Positions 32,954 through 43,108 of a DNA stretch of 64,000 nucleotides are shown piece after piece. The stretch's first letter is position 1. Every line of letters starts with the position of its first letter. The stretch is from Aspidapion aeneum (Eukaryota; Arthropoda; Insecta; Coleoptera; Brentidae), in NCBI GenBank assembly GCA_963576565.1, contig OY755045.1, forward strand, positions 37,344,667-37,408,666, in the 5' to 3' direction. Both the position numbers and the translations under genes were made by a program. The notes beneath the pieces are model-generated. The model ran no database searches, was not told the origin of the DNA, and was given only the letters and a program-made list of their open reading frames with translations.

Positions 32954-33373
32954 TTAAAACATGAAACCAATATTTATGTTATTCTTTGAAGGAACCAAAA
33001 ATTGTACTAGAGTTTTGTAAGAATCAAGAGGTTCCTTTTGTATCTGTTTTGACATAATGTCATTAGTGTAAAACTTGGCTTCTAATAATGGGGTTTCGTC
33101 CTTATTATATAAAACATTATGTGAGTGCAACTGAATCATGAACGAAAAGTTTATCCAACGGACGCGCGCGGCGTCAGTCAAGGACAGGCACAAAGTAACG
33201 CCGCGCTCGTCCGGTGTGCACACGGCGTTAATCATGAACGTACCCCTTATGAATTTCATTGGTCTGTCATTTGTCACTTGAATCAGCTGTATATTTTTGT
33301 ATACGAAAATTTGATTCTCGCCCTCTACCTTGATGCCCACAAGAATAGTTTTCTCCGTTTCTTCCATTTCCAT
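32954..33373 (-). CDS. Unrecognised 139-codon ORF, doubtful
   Basis: I do not recognise the product. It starts MEMEETEKTILVG and has a middle part encoded by unusually GC-rich sequence (33155-33235). Nothing else looks like a gene: no splice pattern or neighbour supports it, a plus-strand ORF covers the same block, and short TGTCATTTGTCA-type phrases around it suggest a small repeat element. It may be chance coding capacity in a non-autonomous element. Confidence 0.15.
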   Translation of the reverse strand: MEMEETEKTILVGIKVEGENQIFVYKNIQLIQVTNDRPMKFIRGTFMINAVCTPDERGVTLCLSLTDAARVRWINFSFMIQLHSHNVLYNKDETPLLEAKFYTNDIMSKQIQKEPLDSYKTLVQFLVPSKNNINIGFMF

Positions 33374-33635
33374 CTTTGTTGTGTAACAAAACTTTCGGAA
33401 AAAAAAATCTTTCTGGATAGAAAAGATAGGTTAGGGTTTTATTTCCATATGAAATGATTTCATTATGTTTCTTTTTATTTTTCGATGGCTCATCAGCATT
33501 CCATCGATGAATATGTCACTTGTCGTTTGTCAGTAATCTAGATTCCATCGATAAAAACAACCGGATAAATTTAGAGACTTTCCCAAACTGACAATTACTC
33601 TCCAGAATGTGTCAATTTGCATCAGATACTATCGA

Positions 33636-33822
33636 TAGTAAGGTCACTCATCGTCAAGCAAGCTTTACAGGTAGCGAATAAAGACTCTCATCGTAAAGGC
33701 AAGCCTTATAGGAAGCGAAGCTAACGTCAGGCTTTCTATTTTTGACATGTTTTCCTCGGTTTCCCATTTGGCGGTTTTGTTTTATTTTGAAGATGTTGTT
33801 TTACACAGTATGAAGGTACCTA

Positions 33823-33896
<74 letters not shown>

Positions 33897-34440
33897 GTAA
33901 TTAAAATTAAAAAGTTATGCTGCAAACTATCTTAAAACTGTATCATTATTAAATAGATCTTTAGACTGTGTTAAAACCACATTTTTAAAATAACAACGAG
34001 CCGCCAATGCGAAACCGAGGAAAACATGTAAAAAATTATAAACAAAAAATAGAAAATTAGAGTTAGGCTTCGCTACCTGTAAAGTTTGCTTGACGATGAG
34101 TGACCTTAGTAGCGAAGCCTAACTCTAATTTTCTATTTTTTGGTTATAATTTTTTACATATTTTCCTCGGTTTTGCATTGGCGGCTCGTTGTTATTTTAA
34201 AAATGTGGTTTTAACGCAGTCTAAAGATCTATTTAATAATATAATAATTACATAAATATATATAGTTTATGTACCTTCATACTGTGTAAAACAACATCTT
34301 CAAAATAAAACAGAACCGCCAATGCGAAACCGAGGAAAACATGTCAAAAATAATAATCAAAAAATAGAAAGCCTGACGTTAGCTTCGCTTTCTATAAGGC
34401 TTGCCTTTACGATGAGTGTCCTTAATCGATAGTACCTTTT
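33636..34440. repeat. About 800-bp palindrome (foldback)
   Basis: From the centre near 34100 the two sides are inverse copies. 33945-34095 pairs with 34110-34235 (CGAGCCGCCAATGCGAAACC and its complement), and 33641-33830 pairs with about 34255-34435 (CAGTATGAAGGTACCTAAAC, CGTCAGGCTTTCTATTTTT). ATCGATAG stands at both outer ends. The left arm is longer by a (TA)n tract and about 45 bp. No ORF is credible. Confidence 0.75.
33826..33892. repeat. (TA)n microsatellite
   Basis: About 33 TA units in the left palindrome arm. The matching place in the right arm (34250-34265) has only four or five, so the tract expanded after the arms formed. Confidence 0.95.
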
Positions 34441-34704
34441 TAATCACAGTTTGACTGGTGACATAGTGTGTAAATAGTGCAGTAACTTTTCAAGATGCAG
34501 GAGTTTGATGCAAGGGTTTAATGCATGGTTTGAACAGGGTACTAAACTTACATGCATAAATTTTTGACTTTATCTTATATTTTTCCGACGAATACAATAC
34601 TTTCCTTACCCATTTCTTTGCGGGTTAAGAACGTAGAAAGAATTACGAACATCGGCAATTTTTATTTATTTTTTTTTCCATTTTTAAAACCACGTGTAAA
34701 GATA

Positions 34705-34997
34705 GCTGCAAAACGTCATGCGTCATCTGTGAGGCCTCGTGTTGGTAAGGAATAACGTAAGCAAATAGTATAGGTCACGTGTGTCCTGTCGTTCCGAGTC
34801 CCGAAATATTTGCTACGTTTTAATGGGTATTAAATGAGTTTTTTTTTAAGTTGCTGCAAAACGTCATTCGTCAGCCGTAAGGCCTCGTGCTGGTAATGGA
34901 TAACGTAAGCAAGTAGTAGATCCCTCACGTGGGTCGTGTCGTTCTGAATGTCAAAATATTTGCTATATTTTTATGAGTATTGAATTTGTTTTCAATA
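34705..34997. repeat. Tandem duplication, 148-bp unit, two copies
   Basis: GCTGCAAAACGTCAT recurs at 34705 and 34853. Both units continue with AGGCCTCGTG, ATAACGTAAGCAA, CACGTG and AAATATTTGCTA. Divergence is moderate, so the duplication is not recent. Confidence 0.75.
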
Positions 34998-35148
34998 TTT
35001 TGAAAGTTTATTTACATAGGTTTTCATGATAGTTTTTTATTCGATTTGAAATTGACATAAAAACTCGTTTAAAACTTTGATATTTGTCAGATGTTCTATG
35101 TCAAAATTATTGTTCGCTCGCTTGTTTGTTAATGGCAGTGTCTCTTTC

Positions 35149-35262
35149 TAAAGCCTAGTTTCCACCTATGCGTGCCCACCCTGATTCAAAAAACGCATCA
35201 CGTGACGGGACATAGATTTGCACCGGGCTTAATTGCAGCGTCACCTGCATTTTTTGAATCGG
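35149..35262. repeat. Dispersed hairpin repeat, copy 2
   Basis: Paralogue of 16915-17032, with AGCCTAGTTTCCAC and ACGCATCACGTGACGGGACA. The right half of the stem has a small deletion (CACCTGCATTTTTTGAATC). Confidence 0.65.
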
Positions 35263-35746
35263 TGTACTTCAAGATTATCGAACTTACTTGACCACTTGGA
35301 GCCCTTTATTCTTTTCTTTTTTGGGTTTTGTACCACTCTTGGTCTGTGAGGTCTTTCTCTCGACGTTAGGTCTGTGTTTCTTTCTTGCTAACTTCCTTTT
35401 CGTCTTTGTTCTCAGAATTATTAATTACCATGTACCTAATGTCAAATATTTATTTTGTTTATTGTTACATAATCTGATACAAAATTAATTAAGCAATTGT
35501 TTTAAAAAAAAGTGAGATTATGGTTGAGTTTAAAATTAAATATAATATTATAATTGGGATCGATTTATTTAAAACTTTATGGTTTATTTTAAAAAGGATT
35601 TAATTTAAACAAAACAAATAAAAATCCTTTATCTAAGTTAATTAATATTAAATATAAAATTTTAACTTTAACAAAATCAGATATTATTAATTTTTGTGAA
35701 AAACATTCAAATCTTGATTTTCATGAATGTATGTAAAGCTTTACAA

Positions 35747-35785
35747 TGTTTTATGACAGGGGCTAGAAGTTGGCCCCTGCCATAA
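35747..35785. repeat. Short hairpin, 15-bp stem
   Basis: TTTTATGACAGGGGC and GCCCCTGCCATAAAA pair 14 of 15 around a 9-base loop. There is no T-run after it and no known gene beside it. Confidence 0.7.
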
Positions 35786-35832
35786 AATATTAGCCTTATT
35801 CGAACTAACCTTTTTAACCCTATTCCTGGCAA

Positions 35833-35863
35833 TACGAGGTCTGTCTTTTATATTTTGCATATA
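35833..35863 (+). mobile_element. Left terminal repeat of mariner copy 1
   Basis: TACGAGGTCTGTCTTTTATA and the following TTTTGCATATA match the left end of the mariner at 49566-49600. The rest of this copy resumes at 41123 after a 5.26 kb insertion, and the short ATATA overlap at both break points fits a target duplication. Confidence 0.75.
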
Positions 35864-36379
35864 ATAATATAATAATAATAATAATAATATAAGTTTATTT
35901 ATCAAATCAAATTTTTTACATATTATTGTATTCTAAAAATATATATAATGATAAATAAACACTTAGGCATAGAAGCAATTTTTTTTGCTTGTTAATGCCG
36001 ATTTTAATTAATTTATTTATTTTTTGAAAATCTTGGAATTCTTATAAAATGTTTAAAACTTACACGTTTATTCTCCGGAATGGGACAACTGGGCGCCGCC
36101 AACTCGGCGCCGCCAACTGGGCGCCGCCAACTCGGCGCCGCCAACTGGGCGCCGGGCCAACTCGGCGCCGGGCCAACTCGGCGCCGCCAACTGGGCGCCG
36201 GCCAACTCGGCGCCGGACTAAAAATTTTTTTTTTGATAAAATGTGTGGATGAAAAATAAAATATATTATTTATATAATAACATCTTTAAAAAATCCTTTA
36301 CGCAATTTTTTACAAGCTTTTATATTTAGCTTCAGATGTTCTGTCTAACTAACTATCTATTAAATCTTGTGAAGCGTTT

Positions 36380-37320
36380 TTGACACACTTCCCAATATCC
36401 GATTTGGATGAAATTTGGTACACACGTAGTGGTCCCATGACAATACAACACTAAGAAAAAATAAATAAAAAATGAGTTTTTGACACATTTCCCATTTTCC
36501 GATTTGGATGAAATTTGGTATACATATAGTGATCCGATGACAATACAATATTAAGAAAAAAATGTCCTCCCACCTCTATCCCCACCCCCTTTCATAGAAA
36601 AATGAGTTTTAGACACACTTCCCATTATCCGATTTGGATGAAATTTGGTACACACGTAGTGGTCCCATGACAATACAACATTTAAAAAAATATCCTCCCA
36701 CCTCTACCACCACCCCTTCCATAGAAAATGCGTTTTTGACACCCTTCCCGTTATCCGATTTGGATAAAATTTGGTATACACATAGTGGTCCGATGATAAT
36801 ACAACAATAAGAAAAAAATATCCTCCCACCCCTACCCCCACCCCCTTCCATAGAAAAATGTTTTTGACACACTTCCCATTATCCGATTTGGATGAAATTT
36901 GGTATTCACATAGTGGTCCGATGACAATACAACATTAAAAAAAATATCCTCCCACCTCTACCACCACCCCTTCCATAGAAAATGCGTTTTTGACACCCTT
37001 CCCATTATCCGATTTGGATGAAATTTGGTATTCACATAGTGGTCCGATGACAATACAACAATAAAAAAAATCCTATCACTCCTACCCCCACCCTCATCTA
37101 TAGAAAAATGCGTTTTTGACACACTTCCCATAATCCGATTTGGATGAAATTTGGTATACATATAGTGATCCGATGACAATACAATATTAATAAAAAAATA
37201 TCCTCCCACCTCTACCCCCACCCCCTTTCATGGAAAAATGTTTTTGACACACTTTCCATTATCCGATTTGGATGAAATTTGGTATTCACATAGTGGTCCG
37301 ATGACAATACAACATTAAAG
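36380..37320 (-). repeat. Satellite array, left arm, about 8 units
   Basis: Units of about 110-130 bp contain GTTTTTGACACACTTCCC, ATCCGATTTGGATGAAATTT, GTGGTCCGATGACAATACAA and a C-rich phrase CCTACCCCCACCCC. Orientation is opposite to the right array. ORFs over it are periodic by-products. Confidence 0.9.
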
Positions 37321-37596
37321 AAAAATATATAATTTTGACGATGTTATTACGATAAGATATCCGTATCAATTAAATATCACTATTTGCAAGAATCAATCTA
37401 GCAGAAAAATGCAGAAGTAAATAAATAGAGTTTATTCTAGATTATAATGAAATCGCTGATCGTGAGTTATTTGGAAACTCATTTTTCTATTGGGGGAAGG
37501 AGAGGGTGGGGGTAGAGTTAGAAATATATTTTTTGTTTGGGCTGTATTGCCTTTGGGCCTTTATGCATATATCAAATTTTATAAAAGTCATTTGAA
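37321..37596. other. Unique spacer between the opposed satellite arrays
   Basis: About 280 bp without the repeat; it contains a degenerate G-rich phrase (GGGGGAAGGAGAGGGTGGGG) near 37492. I see no ORF or RNA gene. Confidence 0.5.
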
Positions 37597-40530
37597 GTGA
37601 AGTGTGTCAAAAACGCATTTTTCATGGAAGGGTGTGGGGGTAGGGGTGGGAGACATTTTTTCATTATTGTTGTATTGTTATCGGACCACTATATGTATAC
37701 CAAATTTCATCCAAATCGGATAATGGGAAGTGTGTTAAAAACGCATTTTTCCATAGATGAGGGTGGGGGTAGGAGTGGTAGGATTTTTTTTCAATGTTGT
37801 ATTGTCATCGGACCACTATATGTATACCAAATTTCATCCAAATCGGATAATGGGAAGGGTGTCAAAAACGCATTTTCTATGGAAGGAGGTGGGGGTAGGG
37901 GTGGGAGGATATTTTTTTCTTAATGTTGTATTGTCCTGAGCCACCACTGGTGGTGGTGGCTCAGGATTATGACGACCTCGAATATATGACACGAAAACTA
38001 ATAGACGAGTACAATAAGTGGGGACTAGAGGTTAATATCAATAAGACAGAGTATATGTGTATCGGTGGAACGAAACAGGATCTAATCTTAAATACTGGGC
38101 AGCGAATTCAGTCCTGTGATGAGTATAAATACTTGGGTCTAAAAATTACAGCTGACGGAACACTAGACAAAGCTATAAAAGATAGAAACGTACAAGGAAG
38201 AAAAGCAATAACTTTATTAAATGGAATAATTTGGGACCAAAGTATATCAAAACATAACAAAAAGCTTATATATAACACCATTGTAAAAAGTATTATTACA
38301 TACGGCTCAGAAGTATGGCCAATCAAAGATAGAACAGAAAAAATGCTTTCCGCTACGGAGATGGACTATTGGAGAAGAGCAGCAGGGAAATCAAAAAGAG
38401 AAAGAGTTACCAATCAAAGAATAAGAGAAATTATGACAGTGGGTGAACGTACTCTAGTGGATGATATAAGAACAAAACAACTGGTGTGGTACGGACATGT
38501 ACAAAGAATGGATGATGGAAGACTACCTAAACAAATATTACAATGGAAACCAACTGGCCGAAGAAAACGAGGAAGACCAAGGAGAAGCTGGAGAGAAGGA
38601 ATAGATAGTGAAATAAGAATAAGAGGCCTAGATGATGAATTATGGGCAAACAGAAACGAGTGGAGATTGGGTATCGGAAGACGTAGAACGTTGTGAAACC
38701 GATAAATATAAATATTGTATTGTCATGGGACCACTACGTGTGTATCAAATTTCATCCAAATCGGATAATGGGAAAGGTGTCAAAAACGCATTTTCTATGG
38801 AAGAGGGTAGGGGTGGGAGGATATTTTTTTAAATGTTGTATTGTCATCGGACCACTATGTGAATACCAAATTTCATCCAAATCGGACAATGGGAAGTGTG
38901 TCAAAAACTAATTTTTCTATGAAAGGGGGTGGGGGTAGAGGTGGGAAGATATTTTTTCTTATTATTGTATTGTCATCGGATCACTATATGTAAACCAAAT
39001 TTCATCCAAATCGGATAATGGAAAGGGTGTCAAAAACGCATTTTTCAATAGTTGAGGGTGGGGGTAGGAGTGGTAGGATTTTTTTTTTCAGTGTTGTATT
39101 GTGATCGAACCACTATATGTATACCAAATTTCATCCAAATCAGATAATGGGAAGGGTGTCAAAAACGCATTTTCTATGGAAGGGGTGGGGGTAGGGTGGG
39201 AGGATATTTTTTTTTAAATGTTGTATTGTCATCGGACCACTAAGTGAATACCAAATTTTATCCAAACCGGATAATAGGAAGTGTGTCAAAAACTCATTTT
39301 TCTATGAAAGGGGGTGGGGGTAGAGGTGGGAGGATATTTTTTCTTATTATTGTATTGTCATCGGATCACTATATGTATACCAAATTTCATCCAAATCGGA
39401 TAATGGGAAGGGTGTCAAAAACGCATTTTTCAATAGATGAGGGTGGGGGTAGGAGTGGCAGGATTTTTTTTTCAATGTTGTATTGTCATCGGACCACTAT
39501 ATGTATACCAAATTTCATCCAAATCGGATAATGGGAAGGGTGTCAAAAACGCATTTTCTATGGAAGGGGTGGGGGTAAGGTGGGAGGATATTTTTTTAAT
39601 GTTGTATTGTCATCGGACCACTATGTGAATACCAAATTTCATCCAAACCGGATAATGGGAAGTGTGTCAAAAACTCATTTTTCTATGAAAGGGGGTGGGG
39701 GTAGAGGTGGGAGGATATTTTTTTCTTAATATTGTATTGTCATCGGATCACTATATGTATACCAAATTTCATCCAAATGGGATTAAGGGATGTGTGTCAA
39801 AAACAAATTTTTCTATAGAAGGGGGTGGGGGGTAGGGTGGGAGGATATTTTTTTTAAATGTTGTATTGTCATCGGACCACTATGTGAATACCAAATTTTA
39901 TCCAAACCGGATAATAGGAAGTGTGTCAAAAACTCATTTTTCTATGAAAGGGGGTGGGGGTAGAGGTGGGAGGATATTTTTTCTTATTATTGTATTGTCA
40001 TCGGATCACTATATGTATACCAAATTTCATCCAAATCGGATAATGGGAAGGGTGTCAAAAACGCATTTTCTATGGAAGGGGTGGGGGTAGGGTGGGAGGA
40101 TATTTTTTTTTAATGTTGTATTGTCATCGGACCACTATGTGAATACCAAATTTCATCCAAACCGGATAATGGGAAGTGTGTCAAAAACTCATTTTTCTAT
40201 GAAAGGGGGTGGGGGTAGAGGTGGGAGGATATTTTTTTCTTAATATTGTATTGTCATCGGATCACTATATGTATACCAAATTTCATCCAAATGGGATTAA
40301 GGGATGTGTGTCAAAAACAAATTTTTCTATAGAAGGGGGTGGGGGTAGGTGTGGGTGGATATTTTTTTTTATTGTTGTATTATCATCGGACCACTATGTG
40401 TATACCAAATTTTATGCAAATCGGATAACGGGAAGTGTGTCAAAAACACATTTTTCTATAGAAGGGGTGGGGGTAGGGTGGGAGGATATTTTTTTCTTAA
40501 TGTTGTATTGTCATGGGACCTCTACGTGTG
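37597..40530 (+). repeat. Satellite array, right arm, about 16 units
   Basis: The same unit in the other orientation; the phrase CAAATTTCATCCAAATCGG recurs at about 37701, 37828, 38746, 38867, 38996, 39127, 39380 and on to 40276. Spacing is 120-130 bp apart from the LINE interruption. Blocks at 39661-39835 and 40175-40350 are almost identical at an offset of 514 bp (four units), and 39244 onward matches 39894 onward at an offset of 650 bp (five units), showing multi-unit duplication. Confidence 0.9.
37936..38714 (+). pseudogene. 5'-truncated LINE inserted in the satellite array
   Basis: The open frame 37923-38696 starts within the RT palm (VVVAQDYDDLEYMTRKLIDEY) and runs through WGLEVNINKTEYMCIGG, YKYLGLKI, IITYGSEVW, LVWYGHVQRMDDGRLPKQIL and GRRKRGRPRRSW. 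The order is that of RTE-like LINEs with a basic C-terminus. The same 10-mer TTGTATTGTC flanks the copy (37926-37935 and 38715-38724), as expected for target-primed insertion. The frame has no stop, which suggests a fairly recent copy, but the catalytic FADD lies upstream of the truncation. Confidence 0.85.
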
Positions 40531-40846
40531 TCAAAAACGCTTCACAAGATTTGATAGATAGTTAGTTAGACAGAACATCTGAAGCTAAATAAAAGCTTGT
40601 AAAAAATATTGCGTAAAGGATTTTTTAAAGATGTTTTTATATAAATAATATATTTTATTTTTCATCTACACATTTTATCAAAAAAAAAAATTTTAGTCCG
40701 GCGCCGAGTTGGCCGGCGCCCAGTTGGCGGCGCCGAGTTGGCCCGGCGCCCAGTTGCCCCGGCGCCCAGTTGGCACCGCCGAGTTGGCGGCGCCCAGTTG
40801 GCGGCGCCGAGTTGGCGGCGCCCAGTTGTCCCAGACCGTTATTCTC

Positions 40847-41122
40847 AATGTTTGGGTATTGTGACAATCTGCACTTGGTCGCAATCGATTGTTTAGTTAC
40901 ATTTAGGTGTTAGGTCACATTCTGGGGTTTAATTGTCACATTCCGGTTAATATATGTCACAATTATGGTTATCAACACTTATGTAATTTTTGTTCTAAAA
41001 CTTATGACAACAATAAATAATAAGTTAAATCTTATTAGCTACTTTTAAAAAGATTTCTTATATCAGCTCTTTCCTTTGTATTGAGCCAACTTTTAAACAG
41101 CTTTATAAATATTTTGTTATTT
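40847..41122. other. Right flank of the nested insertion, no gene
   Basis: AT-rich, with TGTGACAATC and TAATTGTCACATT-type phrases. No ORF. Confidence 0.4.
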
Positions 41123-41689
41123 ATATAGGAATATAGAGGGCGATACTGATGGAATGTCGTTACAAAAAAATAACCTCAAACTTTACCCAACCCAAATTTA
41201 AAACTTCAGTGCGATATATATGGTTTTATAGCTATAGTGAATTTTTGAAGTTAACAAATCAGTCGAAAAATGGAACTAAACGGAGAACATTTTCGGGCTA
41301 TAATTTTTTACAAATTTTGAAGGAAATTATCTTAACATGAATGCGTTGTCAAGGTTTCTGTTTTTTGGTAATGAAGCACCACATCAATCGATAGTTTCTC
41401 GTTGGTATGAAGAATTCAAACGTGGATGTATTAGCCTTAGCGACGATCCAAGGCCATGTGCACCAAAAACGGCTGTCACCCATGAAAACATCGATGATAT
41501 GCGCATACTCATCACGGAAGATCGCAATGTGACATATCGCGAGATTCATTGGGGATTTCAAAGACCTCAATTCAAAAAATTTTGCATGCAGAATTTGGGG
41601 TAAGAAAATAAGTTTCCCCACTGGATACCGCATCTCTTAACCGAAGAACAGAAAAGCTATTTGGTGGGATTTGTCCTTTACTCCACACT
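41123..41689 (+). pseudogene. Mariner transposase copy 1, N-terminal part
   Basis: The start at 41270 gives MELNGEHFRAIIFYKF, the usual N-terminus of animal mariner transposases, then a stop. The DNA-binding part continues in another frame (41337-41603) with SIVSRWYEEFKRGCISLSDDPR, VTHENIDDMR and DRNVTYREIHWGFQ. Two or more frame errors separate these from each other and from the DHLTE-like part near 41620. The gene is dead. The left end of this copy lies at 35833. Confidence 0.8.
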
Positions 41690-42066
41690 TAAAACCTTTA
41701 AATTTTGATCAATAAAAGATCTCTTTTTCTCAAGAAATTTGTTTATTCATTCAAAATTCAATTTTAACCCGACCGGTTTCGAACCTAAGTTCATTTTCAA
41801 GGGTTTTCATCTAAAAACAAAAATACAAAGTGTGAAACTAACAATAAAAATAATTCCCTTGGATTTATAAACGTCAAGTTTATACAAAATCAAAAACAAA
41901 AACCTACCAACAAATTTTGCAGGTCCCATATAACTAGATATTAAAAAACTAGGATCAACCACATTTTTAGAAAACTGGGATGGTAAAACATCATAATTAA
42001 CAATTTAAAAACTTTTTTAAAAAACTTATTTGCTAGTCCTAGTAGTTACTACCATAACCTATTAAA
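41690..42066 (-). mobile_element. Short insertion in mariner copy 1 with a hammerhead-like motif
   Basis: About 375 bp interrupt the transposase between the N-terminal and catalytic parts. On the minus strand the sequence carries GATGA ... GGTTCGAAACCGGTCGGG, a layout like degenerate hammerhead ribozymes found in Penelope-like elements and some short retroposons. No ORF. The class is inferred only from this motif. Confidence 0.4.
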
Positions 42067-42424
42067 AAAAGCTAGGGACGATTGGTGTCCGCTTTGAGGC
42101 AGATAACTCGAAAAACCTCTACAGCATTGTCAGTGGTGATGAATCGTGGATTTACTCATATGAACTCGAAAATATATTTCAGTCGTCTGTTTGGGGGTTT
42201 CAAAATGAAGAAAAGGCAACAAAAGTAATCCGTTGTCGAAGTGTATCAAAAGCAGGTCATGTAGCAAGAATTCCTCTGGAAGATCAAAGGCCTGTGACTG
42301 CCGATTGGTACATCACAGTTTATTTGCTAAAAGTCATCGCCGGGCTTTAAAAAACAAACTCCGAACGACGAATCATCCTCCATTCAGACAATGCAAGTTC
42401 GCACAAAGCACAAAAAACCATTGA
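42067..42424 (+). pseudogene. Mariner transposase copy 1, catalytic part
   Basis: Frames around 42120-42420 give YSIVSGDESWIYSYE (first catalytic Asp in GDESW), SSVWGFQNEEKATKVIR, KAGHVARIPLEDQRPVTADWYIT, and RRIILHSDNASSH-like sequence (second Asp region). Several frameshifts are present. The copy breaks off at about 42424 and the 3' terminal repeat is not found. Confidence 0.75.
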
Positions 42425-42588
42425 ATATACGATATTTTTTTCTTAATTGTATTGTCATGGAACCACTATGTGTGTACCAAATTTCATCCAAATAGGATAA
42501 TGGGAAGTGTGTCAAAAACGCTTCAGAAGATTTGATAGATAGTTAGATACTTAGTTAGATAGTTAATAAATAAAAGCTTGTAAGAAAT
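42425..42588 (+). repeat. Fragment of the satellite-bearing element
   Basis: Matches 40490-40605: the last satellite unit plus the inner terminal region (CGCTTCAGAAGATTTGATAG, TAAAAGCTTGTAA). It joins mariner sequence on the left and the palindromic element on the right, so neither outer end survives. Confidence 0.75.
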
Positions 42589-43108
42589 GCCGAAACACGT
42601 CGATTTTGTTTGCAAGGGGGACACTTTTTGGCTATTTTGAAATTTTTGTAGCACGAACCCCCTTCGAGGGGTATACTTTACCCATATATTTTGAATAGGG
42701 AAAGTGGGTCTAGTGATACCTTGTTTTGAAGGCCTTTTAAATGTCTTTACAACCGTGTAAAATTTCAAAAATCTATTCATTAGTTTTTGAGATAATTGCC
42801 TTCAAACTTTTAAATTTAACATGGAGTGATAAAATAGAAATTTAATAAAAATTTTATATTGTTCGGATTTAATTTTTATTTTGTTTAATTTGAAAGCAAA
42901 TATCTCAAAAACTAATCGATGGATTTTCGAAATTTTCACACGGTTGTATAGATATTCAAGAGAGCTTCAAAACAAGGTATCACTAGACCCACTTTCCCTA
43001 TTCAAAATATAGGGGTAAAGAATACCTCTCGAAGGGGGTTCGTGCTACAAAAATTTCAAGATAGCCAAAAAGTGTCCCTCTTGCAAACAAAATCGACGTG
43101 TTTCGGCG
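42589..43108. mobile_element. 520-bp inverted-repeat element, palindromic AT-rich family
   Basis: The arms start GCCGAAACACGTCGATTTTG on both sides and stay paired for about 240 bp, including CACGAACCCCCTTCGAG and AAAGTGGGTCTAGTGATACC. The centre is AT-rich. Related decayed copies lie at 3380-4075. No ORF of its own. Confidence 0.75.

Larger units (their letters stand above)
36076..40838. mobile_element. 4763-bp satellite-bearing DNA element with GGCGCC-array ends
   Basis: Ends are CGGAATGGGACAACTGGGCG and the inverse of CGGTCTGGGACAACTGGGCG, flanked by the identical 8-mer TTATTCTC (36068-36075 and 40839-40846). Inverted terminal regions of about 450 bp contain, from outside in, the GGCGCC array (about 140 bp), an A/T tract, the block ATCTTTAAAAAATCCTTTACG and the phrase CAGATGTTCTGTCTAACTAAC. 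The interior is two opposed arrays of a roughly 125-bp repeat, with a 280-bp unique spacer and a LINE insertion. No transposase is present, so mobility would depend on a protein made elsewhere, of hAT or another 8-bp-duplicating type. Confidence 0.85.
35864..41122. mobile_element. Insertion splitting mariner copy 1
   Basis: Without the 4763-bp element inside it, this insertion is only about 490 bp (35864-36075 plus 40847-41122). It begins with an (ATA)n run (35861-35892), which may be the tail of a short retroposed sequence in reverse orientation. Its family is unknown. Confidence 0.5.

Noticed and set aside
33747..33935. ORF with a long Ile-Tyr repeat
   Set aside because: Read-through of the (TA)n microsatellite.
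36085..36215. GGCGCC-rich blocks as CpG islands or promoters
   Set aside because: They occur only as the terminal arrays of transposon-like elements (also 2889, 4370, 4900 and 40695), in inverted pairs.
36609..40565. Many overlapping 60-118-codon ORFs with FHPNRI and VSKTHF phrases
   Set aside because: They repeat with the satellite period in both strands and several frames; they are products of the array, not genes.
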